From NCBI RefSeq assembly GCF_000264995.1, contig NW_006767438.1, positions 1,902,311-1,966,310 of the forward strand: a stretch of 64,000 nucleotides of DNA, written 5' to 3'. Origin of the DNA: Punctularia strigosozonata HHB-11173 SS5 (lineage: Eukaryota; Basidiomycota; Agaricomycetes; Corticiales; Punctulariaceae). The notes below the pieces were generated by a model that saw nothing but the letters and a program-made list of their open reading frames with translations, searched no databases and was not told the origin of the DNA. Position numbers and translations under genes: made by a program. Shown piece by piece: positions 1-10,500 of this stretch (position 1 is its first letter; each line of letters opens with the position of its first letter).

Positions 1-448
1 CTGTATGATTCTGAAGTTTGTCGGTGATATCGCTCGAGTGGTTCATATCCTACAGAGAACCGACAACATTCTGTATCAACATTTCGCAAAGCAGTGGCTG
101 TGTGGTTAGTCTCAAAATCATGTATGGCCGCAGTTGTCTCCGGATGACAGCGAGCTCCTGCGAGGTCGCTTCACTCTTGTGCTTCGCTCGCTTATGCTGT
201 GATTCCTCCCGGAACATCCTGCGTGAACTGCTCTCAAAATTGGCAGTTTTCACTGGGCATCATTGGTCACGTGACCGCCGGTCCAAACCCGAATTTCTGC
301 TAAGTCCACATTGATCCTAGTGTACTGTGTTATAGTTAATGTTTATATATAAGCTTATATGATACTATGCACTGATACTTCACTGTACAGGCTGACTATT
401 ACCCCAAAACCACTGAAGATCATAACATAGTGTGAGTTGGAAAGTCTG
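1..448. other. Intergenic, left edge
   Basis: No gene can be supported here. Short open frames on both strands lack domain signatures and splice-compatible extensions. The stretch becomes A+T-rich after about 320, towards the fold-back repeat that follows. Confidence 0.5.
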
Positions 449-680
449 CTATAGTTGCTATATAAGTATGTACCAAAACTATGGGTGCTATATAGACATA
501 TATCCAAAGCTATGGGTGCTATATGGACGTCACTATGAGCTATGCATTGCTATATAGCTGGTGTATTAAGCTATAAATTGCTATGTAGCACCCCATAGCG
601 ACTGTCATAGTCTACATAGCGCTCTATAGCAGCTAGCTGATCACTCCATAGTGCACATAGAGCTACTATAGCAACAATAG
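449..680. repeat. Fold-back (MITE-like) repeat built from CTATAG motifs
   Basis: The stretch is crowded with CTATAG and GCTATATAG words. Its left end (CTATAGTTGCTATATAAG) resembles the reverse complement of its right end (CTATTGTTGCTATAGTAG). Inside, CTATGGGTGCTATAT occurs twice and an inverted counterpart, GTAGCACCCCATAG, occurs near 583. This is the shape of a short non-autonomous fold-back element of about 232 bp. No target-site duplication was identified, so the ends are approximate. It could also be a locally expanded palindrome rather than a transposon. Confidence 0.45.
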
Positions 681-693
681 TTCAAAGGGGCAG

Positions 694-1695
694 CTATATA
701 AATTTGGGTTTTTTCAGATGGAGGGTTAGACGCCCCTGAACCCCTACACGCGCGCGTTGGGCTTGGGCTACCGCTTCCGGGACTCCCTGGACCTGCCTCT
801 TCGCTCCCAATCGCCGAGGGTCTAAGTGTAAGTCGCGGGGATCGGCTTCCGCTTCGAGGGGATAGAGGTACACGCTCGTCGACCCGAGCTCTCGCAGCTT
901 TTCGAAGGCGTAGGAAGAGAAGGTGGGCGTGTCGCTATATTTGACGGCGTTACGCGCGGAGTGCAGGTCGAACACGGCACCCTTGACTGGCCCTCCGAAG
1001 TCGTCGACCCGCAATCGTCTCAGACGGACGGCCAGGCCCTCCGCGAAGAAATCCTCGAACTTGTCAGGCCCGAACGTCAGCAGGGCCATCCTTAGGAACC
1101 CTAAAGAAGTCAGGATTTCAGTACAGGCCTTGGCCCATTTCCAACACGCTTCGTTTATGTCGCTCCCTCGTATAGCTTCGTACGAGCGACGGGGGACTCG
1201 GTCACCTAGCTTCTCCCGAGCATAGCGATCCACGAACAGGAGGATGGCATCCTGTAAGCCTTCGTAGTCTTCGCGTAGGTCCTTTTCTAGATCCCGAGCT
1301 AGCGTCCAATATTTCCCCCCGTCGGCCGTCTCGACTTCCTCCAGGTGGGCCAGCGAGGCTTTCGGTCCCTCGTATATCCAGCTTACGTTCCACTGCATTC
1401 TCCAGAGGCCCGTCAACGCTGGCACGAACGCAATCCAGGGTTCGGGTCCGGAAAACCACCAAGCCTTCGTGGACCATTCCTCCATTGAAGTCTCGGCCGC
1501 TTCGGAGTCGGGCGGTCTCGGACCTCTTCCTTCATGGTGTCCTCCCCTCAGCCAGTCGTAGTCCCGTATTTCTTCCAGCACGGACGGGGTAATTCGCTCG
1601 AAATCGATGGGCCCTTCTGGGGACACCAGAGCCACAGCCCCTCCGGGTGAGACCCAGTAGCGAGGGGCCTTGTCTTCGCTGGTGGCGTCGGCCAT
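694..1695 (-). CDS. Third ORF of the Gypsy-type element, unknown function
   Basis: An uninterrupted 333-residue frame on the same strand as gag and pol, lying beyond pol in the position where some retroelements carry an extra gene. It begins MADATSEDKAPRYWVSPGG, is rich in Trp, Glu and Arg, and has no signal peptide or hydrophobic segment, so it does not look like an envelope protein. No known domain was recognised. It is divergent from the plus-strand reading that starts at 1801, with about 105 bp between the two starts, so they may share a promoter. It could be an element gene or a host-derived passenger. Confidence 0.55.
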   Translation of the reverse strand: MADATSEDKAPRYWVSPGGAVALVSPEGPIDFERITPSVLEEIRDYDWLRGGHHEGRGPRPPDSEAAETSMEEWSTKAWWFSGPEPWIAFVPALTGLWRMQWNVSWIYEGPKASLAHLEEVETADGGKYWTLARDLEKDLREDYEGLQDAILLFVDRYAREKLGDRVPRRSYEAIRGSDINEACWKWAKACTEILTSLGFLRMALLTFGPDKFEDFFAEGLAVRLRRLRVDDFGGPVKGAVFDLHSARNAVKYSDTPTFSSYAFEKLRELGSTSVYLYPLEAEADPRDLHLDPRRLGAKRQVQGVPEAVAQAQRARVGVQGRLTLHLKKPKFI

Positions 1696-1800
1696 CGGTT
1701 TGAGAGACGGATGGGACTCGTAGGATGCAAGAGGCGGAGGTCGACCGCTCAGTTTATCACGCGCTGTGTTGACGTGTCGAAAGGTCGATAGCTGAGGGCC

Positions 1801-2829
1801 TTGCCGCCGAGGGGTTACCGTGGGACCGAGAGCGTTGTTTATTACTCAAAGTCGCGTTTCCTCTCGTCGCTTGCCCTTACCATGAAGATCCCTGCCGATA
1901 AGGGAAAGCAGCCCGAGGTCGTTACCGACAGCGACGATGAAGCTGATTCCGCCGATCCTGAAGACGCAGACGACGACCTCTTCGCCCAGTGCGATCCTCT
2001 CCCTGACTGGGTACTGGATCCGTCGGTGGACTTGCTAGCGAAGGTTTTGGAGGGACAGCTCATCGTATCGGATCCTCCTCGCGCCCGGACGACTCTTCCT
2101 CTTGCGCCCCGTCTTCCAACGGGGACCAGGGAGCAACCTCCTCCCTACACGCGGGAGCTCCCTCTCGGGCATTCTCTCGTTCAGCGCACCCCTGCTCGCC
2201 CTGATAACCCGAGCACGTCGTCTTCGCGGCACGTCCCGCCTCTCGAACCACCTGCGGCTCCGACCCCTCCGAAGGCGTCCCCGCCCGATTCTCCGGGCAA
2301 AGAACCGGTTGGACTCCCTCTAGGCAACCCTTCCGCCCGGGGTTTCTCAACGCCTCCCCGCACGGCGAGGTCGGGATATGTCGTCTCATAGGGAAGTTCC
2401 GGCCCCTCTTCTTCGTCTCGCGCCCATCTGGATGATTGGTGCGCCGCCCTGGTGATTTCGTCGCGCCAGCGGGTCCTCGCTGATTAGCGACACAGGTCGG
2501 CTGCGGCTACCCTTCGCAGCGCCACGCCGGGCAGCACCGTTCGACGGGTCGGAGGTAGGTGTCGGGGGGAATATTCCCACTATGTCGTTTATCGTGGTCG
2601 CGAAGTAGGGGTAGTTGATTCCTGGTATCCTCTTTCCGCTTTTCTCCTCCTTCCTATCTCTGACCTACCCCTCAGGGACGAGTGCTTCCGCATGACGCAA
2701 CGTGTGAGCAATGCTCGCTTCAAGGGGTTCCGGAGTCGGGAGGAGGCGGAGGCTGATTGGGAACGCACATTTGGTAGTTACGTCGAGACCGAAGACGGGA
2801 GGGTTGTGCCGTTGGTGGAGTGGGTGTAG
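1801..2829 (+). CDS. Opposite-strand gene inside the Gypsy-type element with an RNase H1 N-terminal-like domain
   Basis: The plus-strand reading begins as an acidic, then proline-rich region (residues DSDDEADSADPEDADDD near 1935-1985, then many PP pairs to about 2390). Near 2581-2829 it carries the hallmarks of an RNase H1 N-terminal (caulimovirus viroplasmin-like) domain: YVVYRGREVGVVDSW, then ARFKGFRSREEAEADW. That domain binds RNA/DNA hybrids in RNase H1. The region is not one continuous frame and is probably spliced; the exact structure was not settled. It runs antisense to the element's other genes. Whether it is a normal part of the element family or captured host sequence cannot be told from one copy. 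Confidence 0.5.
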
Positions 2830-2887
2830 AATGGTTTAAACTGACTTTTATTGCCTATGCACAATCCATTCGGTTTGTAGGTCCTAT

Positions 2888-5800
2888 TCACAGCCGATGA
2901 GCTGCTCGATATTCGGCTAGTATTCGGGGCGCGTTCTTGAGAGCTCGAGCGGACAGCCATTTGTCCTCTAACGGGCTGAAGCCCTTGAAGTGCGTGAGGA
3001 ACCTCCACCCGCGGGCTCTCTTGTCCCATCGGTGAGCTACTATCCGTTCCACCTCTTCCTCTTCTCCTTCCTGGGGATGGGCGCGAGTATCCGGCAGCGT
3101 AGCACGTTCGCCGAACTCCTGCGGCGATCGGTAGTATGGGCGAAGGTGTTCAATGTTGAATATCGGCTCTCCAGGATACTCGTCTCCCATCCGTACTCGA
3201 TATGTGTTGTCGTTGATCCTCTCGTGGATTTCGAAAGGGCCGATCCACCGTTGGCGTAGTTTGCTGCCGGCGCCCTTCGACTCCACCCACTGCATCGAAT
3301 GGGGGTTAACGAGCACCTCGTCTCCGGGAGCTAGTTCTAAGAAACGCCTTCCCTTGTTATACGCGTCCGCTTGTTTGATCTGCGCTCTTGCTATTGCTCG
3401 TCGGGCGAGGTCGCGACGCATGGCTAGGATTTTGATGAATTCCTTCACTCCTTCCGGCGACCGCCTGCTGATCCCGCTAGTATCGGCTCTCTCCGCTAGT
3501 AGGTCGAAGACGTCCCGAGGTTGAAATCCGTAGAGCAGGAAATAAGGAGTTTCCCGAGTGGACACGTGCGAGGAGGAGTTGTACGCATGTTCGATCAACG
3601 GCAGCCACTGATGCCACTGCTTCAGGTCTTCATAGACGTACGCTCGCAGCATCACTTCTATCCTCTTGTTTACTATTTCTGTCTGCCCATCGTGTTGCGG
3701 ATGTCGGGATGAAGAAAGGGCCATATCGACCTTCAAGCGCTTGGTCACCGCCCGCCAAAACTCTGATACCCACCGCCCGTCTCGGTCCGAGAATATGGAT
3801 AGCGGGAGCCCGTATTTGCACACCACCTTGGCCACAAATACCCGCGCGAATTCTTGGGTGTTCATTTCAAACGAGACCGGTATGAAGTTGGCGTGTTTTG
3901 ACAGCCTGTCCACTATCACCAGGATCACCGTGTACCCTTTGGATTCTGGCAGTGGGCCTATCAAGTCCAGCGATATCGAATCGTACGGTCGTTGGGGTAT
4001 CGGATTCGGGCGCAGCCAGCCGAATTTCTTGAAATTCAGGTCCTTCGTCTTCTGGCATACGTCGCACGATCGGCAAAAGCGTTCGATGTCTACTTTCATC
4101 CTCGGCCAGTAATAACGATCCTTCAGGCTCAGCCAGAGCTTCTCCGTGCTCGCGTGCGCCGAGGAGTGGGCCGATTCGTGAATCTGTTTCAGGAGGTCCT
4201 CCTGTAGCTCCTTCGGGACGCACAGTCTAGGGACGAAGTCCGCGTCTCGAAAGTACAGCAGTCCTCTCTCGTCTCTGAAGAACCTCTTAGTTGGATGCCA
4301 TGACCGCGGATCGGATTCCCTGCTCTGGTATTTGGCCCGGAAGGTGATGTCGTTTTCGTAGCCCTTGATGTACCTCTTCAGCAGCGCTTCTTCGATGTGT
4401 ATCACTAGCGAAGGTGGCGGGTTGTCTTCCTCCCAGTCTTTCGCTCGCTCATAAGGGCTCCTCTCGTCTTTCTTTGTTCCTCCTTCCGTGTACCTTGCCC
4501 CCCCATCGCCTTTCGTCGGCCTAATGCGGTTCCGTTTCGGCGGTGGCTTCTTTTCTTGGTCTCGCGTGTTGTCTCTTCTTCTGGTGTCGTACTCCTTCGT
4601 CGGCTTCCATACTTTGAGCTTCGGATTCGCCTCTGCCACCACGCATTCCAAGATGCTCTCCGCTCTGAAGCTCGCCGTCGCTCTTGCGGCGGGTCTGGTC
4701 TCTTGCTCTTTCTCCCATTTCGCTGCTGCTGCTTCGTCTGTCGGTATCGCTGGTGATTCGTCTTCCAGCGGGGAGGTGTGGGCGGGCGTTACTATGGCTT
4801 CTCCGTTGCTGCGCCTTAGCCGCGATAGCGGGTCGACGTTCGAGTGTACTCGTCCTGGGCGATGTACTATTTCTAGGTTCGGGGCGTACGCCGAGAACAC
4901 CGCCCCCCATGCGGCTAGTCTTCTGTTCGCGTTCTCGTATGTACGGGCCCATTGTAGCGCTGCGTGGTCTGTCACTAGCAGTACGCTCTCGCCTTCGATA
5001 AACGGCTGAAATTTCACTAAGCCTTCCTTTGCGGCGAGCGCCTCTCTTTCCGTGGTAGAATATCTGCACTCCGCTCCTTTAAACGTGCGGGACCAATAGC
5101 CTATCACCCTCTCGACGTCGACTGTCGTTTCTTCGAAATTTTCCGCCCAAGTCCGCTCCGTCTCTGCATCCTTGATCTTCTCGGACATCTTCGTCACAAG
5201 TCGCGGCACTGGTTTTCCTTCCTCGAAGGCCTTCTTCAACCTCGCGTAAGCTCTCATTCCGCTAAGATCCGCTATTCTAACGGGTTGAACCTGCTGTAGC
5301 GCGCATCCTAACGCCTCGTCGGATGCATCGGAATACAGGCGGTACGGCTTGCCTTGAACGGGGTGTCCTAACACCGGCGCTTCCTGGAGGGCCTTTTTCG
5401 CTTCTAGGAAAGCGTACTCTTCCTCCGCTCCCCATTTCAAAGGCGTACCTTTACGGAGGAGCTTGAATAACGGGGCCACGATCATCGAGTAGTATGGGAT
5501 GAACGCCGAGAAGTAGACGATCATTCCCAAAAAGGCTTGGAGCTGCGATATTTTCGTAGGTCGCTCCAGCTCCGTTATTGCCTTCACTTTCTCGGCGTGC
5601 GTCGACAACCCCAACCTCGATACCTTGTGGCCTAGCAACAGGATGGACCCGTAGAATAGATGGCATTTCTTCGGAGACAGGGTGATACCCGCTTTCTCCA
5701 TTGCCCCTAGGACTCGGTCGAGGTGGTCGATGTGCGCTTCGTAAGTGGTCGAGTAGACGACTATGTCGTCGATGTAAACCAGGCAGAATAGCCAAAGGTA

Positions 5801-7540
5801 GGGGGCGAGCACTGCTTGCATCACTCTCTGAAAGATCGAGGGCCCGTTGCGCAGGCCGAAAGGCATTCGTTTGAACTGAAAAAGGCCGAGGTGTGTCCTG
5901 AACACCGTTTTTTCTACTTCATCCTTATCCATTTCTAGCTGCGTGAATCCAGAGAGAGCGTCTAGCGAGGACAGTACTTGTGCCCCTGACAATGCTGCTA
6001 AGATTTCCGACTGTCTCGGTATCGGGAACTCGTCCGGGGTCGTGACGGCGTTGAGCTTGCGGTAGTCAACGCAAAACCTCGCTTTCCCGTTTCGATATGC
6101 TATCACTACGGGCACGCTCCAAGGGCTCTGCGAGGGCTCGATGACTCCTTGTTGAAACCACTTTCCGATCTGTTCTTCGATGACTTTCCTCTTCTCCGGG
6201 GAGGCTCCGTACATCGGCACCGCTATCGGCTCTTGGTCTGGCTTGGTGCGGATCTTCACCCTACTCGGGTGGTGCCCCAACCGGTCGTCGAACCCGAAGG
6301 CCTTCACCCGGCGTCTGAGCATCTCCCATGCTCGTTCCTTCAGATGTTCCGGTAGATCCCCCACATCGATCGTCTCCTCCATCTTTTCAGACGGGTATAC
6401 CTCAGTATCGGGCATCTCGCTCATCTTCGGTCCCCATGTTTCAGTCTCTTCGCTCGGTTCGTCCACGTCCCCGCGTTCGATTTCCCTCTCTGAACGATGG
6501 CACACTCCTTGACCGTCCACCCAATACGAGGGCTTCGGAAGTTTGTCGTGTACTTGGCCCAGCGGATCTACAAAGAACGGCGTACTGGCGCCTCGTTTGT
6601 CCTTTCCCTTCCCCGCGCTGCATTGTCCGTTCACGCCGCCCCAGACTTCTTGGAGCGAGGCCAACAGCCTGGCCGCCTTAGAAGCTCGTTCCGTCATCCT
6701 CTCGGCTTCCCCGAAGTTCGCTGATCTGTCGAAGTAGCTTTCTGGGTCCTGGAGTTCTCCTAAGACGTCTCCTTTGCGTATGTACCTAGGCCGAGTTGAC
6801 GTATTCGCCATCGGGACCCGTGGATCCGACGTCCTGATTAGGGTATTCGGCAGCGGCCATTTCTCGCTGGCCGAATCGACGAGGAAACCCTTGCTAACCA
6901 ACCATTCCTTATCCGGGTCCTCTCCCAAATCCGCCTCCACCTCGACGTTCCTGACGGTACCCGGCGCTATTAGAGTGTCCTCCTTCGCTCGAACGACCCG
7001 TCTGGCTCTGCCCTCTCGGTTCTTCGCTCTTAGGCTTCGGCTCTTCAGCCTCGCGGTGGTCTTCGCCTTAACCCATGATTGCAATGAGAACACGCTGCGC
7101 CGGACATGCTTAAGGTCGTCCGAGCGCCGCGCTGGTTCGGCTCTCACTCGCGCGGTTGATCGTCGAAAGAAGATATGCGCCCGACAGAGGGCGTCCCGGG
7201 TGGCCCCTAGCTCGTGGTCGTAGGCGAAATCCTCGCCTAATAGGATCGGTACTGACATCCCTGGGACCACGTATGCTTCGACTTCGAGTTCCAGGGTGCA
7301 TCCGTCGGTCGCTCGGACGAAGACCGGTATGGTAACATAACCTTTCATCTTGGTGTCCCCGCTCGTGAGCTGCCACAACTGCATCCTCATCCCTTGTTTT
7401 ATCTTCGGGGGGTTCTTCATTGATTCCAGGTATTCCTCCGATATGAGCGAGATATCCGCTCCCGAGTCGAACCGTAAGTTGATTTCCTCCTCTTCGAGGC
7501 TACCCAGCTTTCCGCGTACGTTTAATACAGACACCCCCAC
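2888..7540 (-). CDS. pol: Gypsy-type Pol polyprotein
   Basis: A 1550-residue open frame. In order: aspartic protease with DSGA at about residue 25; reverse transcriptase with VYIDDIVVYS at about 588; RNase H with LYSDASDEALG at about 736; integrase HHCC zinc region at about 1120-1165 (HESAHSSAH, then CRSCDVC); integrase catalytic core with SLDLIGPL, SDRDG and TEIVNKR at about 1188, 1250 and 1288; and a C-terminal chromodomain-like segment (VERIVAHRWDKRARGWRF, then HFKGF) in the last 60 residues. The chromodomain places it among the chromoviruses, which target integration to modified chromatin. It begins a few bases after the gag stop codon. Confidence 0.93.
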   Translation of the reverse strand: MGVSVLNVRGKLGSLEEEEINLRFDSGADISLISEEYLESMKNPPKIKQGMRMQLWQLTSGDTKMKGYVTIPVFVRATDGCTLELEVEAYVVPGMSVPILLGEDFAYDHELGATRDALCRAHIFFRRSTARVRAEPARRSDDLKHVRRSVFSLQSWVKAKTTARLKSRSLRAKNREGRARRVVRAKEDTLIAPGTVRNVEVEADLGEDPDKEWLVSKGFLVDSASEKWPLPNTLIRTSDPRVPMANTSTRPRYIRKGDVLGELQDPESYFDRSANFGEAERMTERASKAARLLASLQEVWGGVNGQCSAGKGKDKRGASTPFFVDPLGQVHDKLPKPSYWVDGQGVCHRSEREIERGDVDEPSEETETWGPKMSEMPDTEVYPSEKMEETIDVGDLPEHLKERAWEMLRRRVKAFGFDDRLGHHPSRVKIRTKPDQEPIAVPMYGASPEKRKVIEEQIGKWFQQGVIEPSQSPWSVPVVIAYRNGKARFCVDYRKLNAVTTPDEFPIPRQSEILAALSGAQVLSSLDALSGFTQLEMDKDEVEKTVFRTHLGLFQFKRMPFGLRNGPSIFQRVMQAVLAPYLWLFCLVYIDDIVVYSTTYEAHIDHLDRVLGAMEKAGITLSPKKCHLFYGSILLLGHKVSRLGLSTHAEKVKAITELERPTKISQLQAFLGMIVYFSAFIPYYSMIVAPLFKLLRKGTPLKWGAEEEYAFLEAKKALQEAPVLGHPVQGKPYRLYSDASDEALGCALQQVQPVRIADLSGMRAYARLKKAFEEGKPVPRLVTKMSEKIKDAETERTWAENFEETTVDVERVIGYWSRTFKGAECRYSTTEREALAAKEGLVKFQPFIEGESVLLVTDHAALQWARTYENANRRLAAWGAVFSAYAPNLEIVHRPGRVHSNVDPLSRLRRSNGEAIVTPAHTSPLEDESPAIPTDEAAAAKWEKEQETRPAARATASFRAESILECVVAEANPKLKVWKPTKEYDTRRRDNTRDQEKKPPPKRNRIRPTKGDGGARYTEGGTKKDERSPYERAKDWEEDNPPPSLVIHIEEALLKRYIKGYENDITFRAKYQSRESDPRSWHPTKRFFRDERGLLYFRDADFVPRLCVPKELQEDLLKQIHESAHSSAHASTEKLWLSLKDRYYWPRMKVDIERFCRSCDVCQKTKDLNFKKFGWLRPNPIPQRPYDSISLDLIGPLPESKGYTVILVIVDRLSKHANFIPVSFEMNTQEFARVFVAKVVCKYGLPLSIFSDRDGRWVSEFWRAVTKRLKVDMALSSSRHPQHDGQTEIVNKRIEVMLRAYVYEDLKQWHQWLPLIEHAYNSSSHVSTRETPYFLLYGFQPRDVFDLLAERADTSGISRRSPEGVKEFIKILAMRRDLARRAIARAQIKQADAYNKGRRFLELAPGDEVLVNPHSMQWVESKGAGSKLRQRWIGPFEIHERINDNTYRVRMGDEYPGEPIFNIEHLRPYYRSPQEFGERATLPDTRAHPQEGEEEEVERIVAHRWDKRARGWRFLTHFKGFSPLEDKWLSARALKNAPRILAEYRAAHRL

Positions 7541-7546
7541 CGCCGA

Positions 7547-10500
7547 TCACCCCGGTAGAGTTCTCCGTTTCCGGGGGATGCGTATGGGAGTCGGCTCCCA
7601 CTCAGCGGGCTCTGGCCTTGGCTCGTCGGTGTCTGCTTCTTCTTCGATTACTACTCCGAACGCGCAGTGGTTCGTCTCCTCGAGCAGATTCTTCTCCTCG
7701 AGCAGCACTCCCGATTCCCAGGGAAGACGATCTGGGGGCCTTCCGTCTCCTTCATCCTCGACTTCCTCTATCCACGGCTGCTGGTCCGCCGGTAGCTTCG
7801 TGACAGGGATGGCGACGCGATCCTTCTGTGCCTCTGTCCTTACCGTCTCGGATTGCTCTTGCGGGGGTCTCGCCAGATAAAGGGACGCATTATAATTTTG
7901 GCACTCCGCCTCCCAAAGGGCGTTATATACATCGTCGTCTATGGCTTGTACGCAGTTTGCATCCTTGACGTAGGGACGATGGGGGCACTCGCGGTTCCAA
8001 TGATTCCCGCCGCATAGCGCGCACGGAGACGGCGGCCTCGCTTTCGACGGGGGATCGAGTTCTTTGCGCGGGAAACGGTACGTGCGCGGAGGAGCCTTCT
8101 GATTCTTCTCTTTGAGAGCCGCGTACGCCTCATTGAGGACTAGCTGATCCATGTCGGCGGGGACATCTCCTCCGCGAAATCCCTCTGGGGGTTCCGTCTC
8201 ATCCATTCCGGCAAAGTACGCAGCCGCCCCTATCGATCCGTCTACCCCGCTAGTCTCTACGGCTTCTGCGTTTCGGGCCCTGGCCTGTCCGTGCTCCCAT
8301 CGCGCCTCGCGGTTCGTCCTTCTGAACTCTCTGTCTCCTTGCGCGACTTTCAGCATTGCGTTGAACTTCTCCTGCGTGATGGCTGCCGCGCTGGTTGCCG
8401 AGGAGTGGGCGGCGATCAGTCGGTCCGAGTGCATCCTTATTTTGCTTTCCAGCTCGGCCGTACTCGGTATTTCTGAAGTGCCTACAATCGCCGCCCACGA
8501 AAGGGGGATCTTCGTGAAAAGGATTTCGACTTCTAAGGGCCCTCCTCCGTCGCTGAGACCGAGGGCGCGTGCTTGCATGATGATCCGATGCATGAAGGAC
8601 GACGGGGATTCCCTTTCGTAGCCCTTCTGCCGGAATTGAACGACGCTGAACTGTAGGGCCTGGTATTTCGCCCATTCCGAACCCAGATATCGTAGCTTAA
8701 TGCCGTAGAGGTAGTTTTTATGATCGCGGCTCATCCAATCCTTCCATTCGTCCGGCAGCGTCAAGTACCAGTTGCGAACTTCGGAACCTTCCTTCAGACG
8801 CTGCCAGAGGGATTGTCCCATCATTTTGGATAGATAGCCTCCGGGGCGGGCGAATTCTTCTACATTGTAAAAGTAATTGACCGCTGAATCCCAGCCTCCG
8901 TCCCAAGTCGGCAGATCGCTGGCGCGCAGCTTGTTTTCTAACCTCGGCGCCAGCGGATCGAACCAGCTATTCTGGAACGGCATCTGCCCGCTCGGCAGAT
9001 TCGGCGCTGGACCGCCTCCCCCGCCTCCGCCGCCCCCCGGCATCGCCGCATGGGGGTAGCTCGACATCCAAGGGGGCCCCCCGGGTGGAACCCGTCCGCC
9101 CCCACCCCCGTCGGGTCCAGGAGGCGGTGGAGGGCCTCCGAAAGGATGTCTATGAGGGGGCAGATGCCAGCCGCTTGGCGGTCCACCCGCGCCGTGTGGC
9201 TGAGAGCTGTGACTCCCGCTCCCTTCGCTGCTCGGCCTGCCTGACCCCCGCTGTGGGTCTTGGGGGAGCGGGGCATTCGGAGCGCCCGGATAGTATTGCG
9301 CGGGGCATTCTAGATTCCGGTTCAAGACTTCAAAGCCATCCGCTCTGAACCCCCCGTCGGGCACTAAAGGGGCGGGAGCGTGGATGTAAGACTGCGATCG
9401 CCTATCCACCAGGTTGCTGACGGATTCGGATGGCACGATCCCCGGTGGATGTTCTGGGACTGGTTGAGACGGCAGTAGGGGAATCATCCCCGTACGTAGG
9501 TACTCTTCTCCCACGTTGGTACCCCCTCCGGCGTCCCAGTGCGGAGGCGGGTCCCTATGCCAGCTCCTCTCCCGCGGTCGGACCGGGTTCCCCTTTTGAA
9601 AGGGAGGAGCCGCAAGCATGTTGCTGGCCGCACCGAAGGCCACCGAGTTGTTGATCTCTGCCCGGACGTGCGGATGCATCGCGCTCCCTTCTATTCCTTC
9701 CTCCGGTATGGGCGCTAGGGAGGCTAGATGTGTCGCCACCTCCCTTCGCCCCCTGTCCATGCGATGGTCGGTAATCGTCGTCGACGAGAAGATGCTATCG
9801 GGCGCCGGCGAGTAGTCCGTCGTCGCCGGGGTAGATACCACTCTTCGTCCTCCCTCTCTATTCTGGCGCCCGTTCCACGCTGACACGGAAGCAGGGATCC
9901 GCTCCAGCTCGGGCAGCCATCCGTATTCCTGACCAATACTCGAGCGGGAGGGATCTGCGGTAGCGACTAGTCGTCCCTTCGCTTTGTCGTACGTGAGCGG
10001 GATCGGGTTAACTTCGGGCTCTCTATCGGCATAAGTCTCCCGCAGTCCACTTGGCACCGTGAAAGTTCGCTTGGCCTCGTCGGACGCGAAGTCTATCGTT
10101 GGGCCGACGTTCCTGACCCAGGACTGTTGGACGAGCTCCCTTTCTATTCCTAGCTGCTGTAGTAAGCAGGGAGCGGTCGCGTAACGACGAGTCACATAGT
10201 CCGGCGAGAGATTCCTGTCGCTAGCCAATTCTTTGCGCATAGTGGAAGAGGTTAGCGTGGGGCTGATTCTCAATGGTATATCCGCGTCGGCGTCTTCCTC
10301 CTTCAGATCGTTCAGCTTGTCTATGCCTGCCCCGAGCCGAGAACGGAGATTTCTGTAATTGAGATGGAGCTGTTCGAGGGTTACTGCGTTGCGTAGAACG
10401 TTGATGATGCGCCCCTTTGCGTCGATCTGATAGCTTGGCCCGACTCGGTTCACTCGCCAAGTCGCCGCCTCGTCCACCAGCGCTTGTACCTTTCTGACGC

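Noticed and set aside
7350-7880. Plus-strand serine-rich frames across gag and pol
   Set aside because: Antisense shadows of the GC-rich gag/pol frames; no domains or start context.
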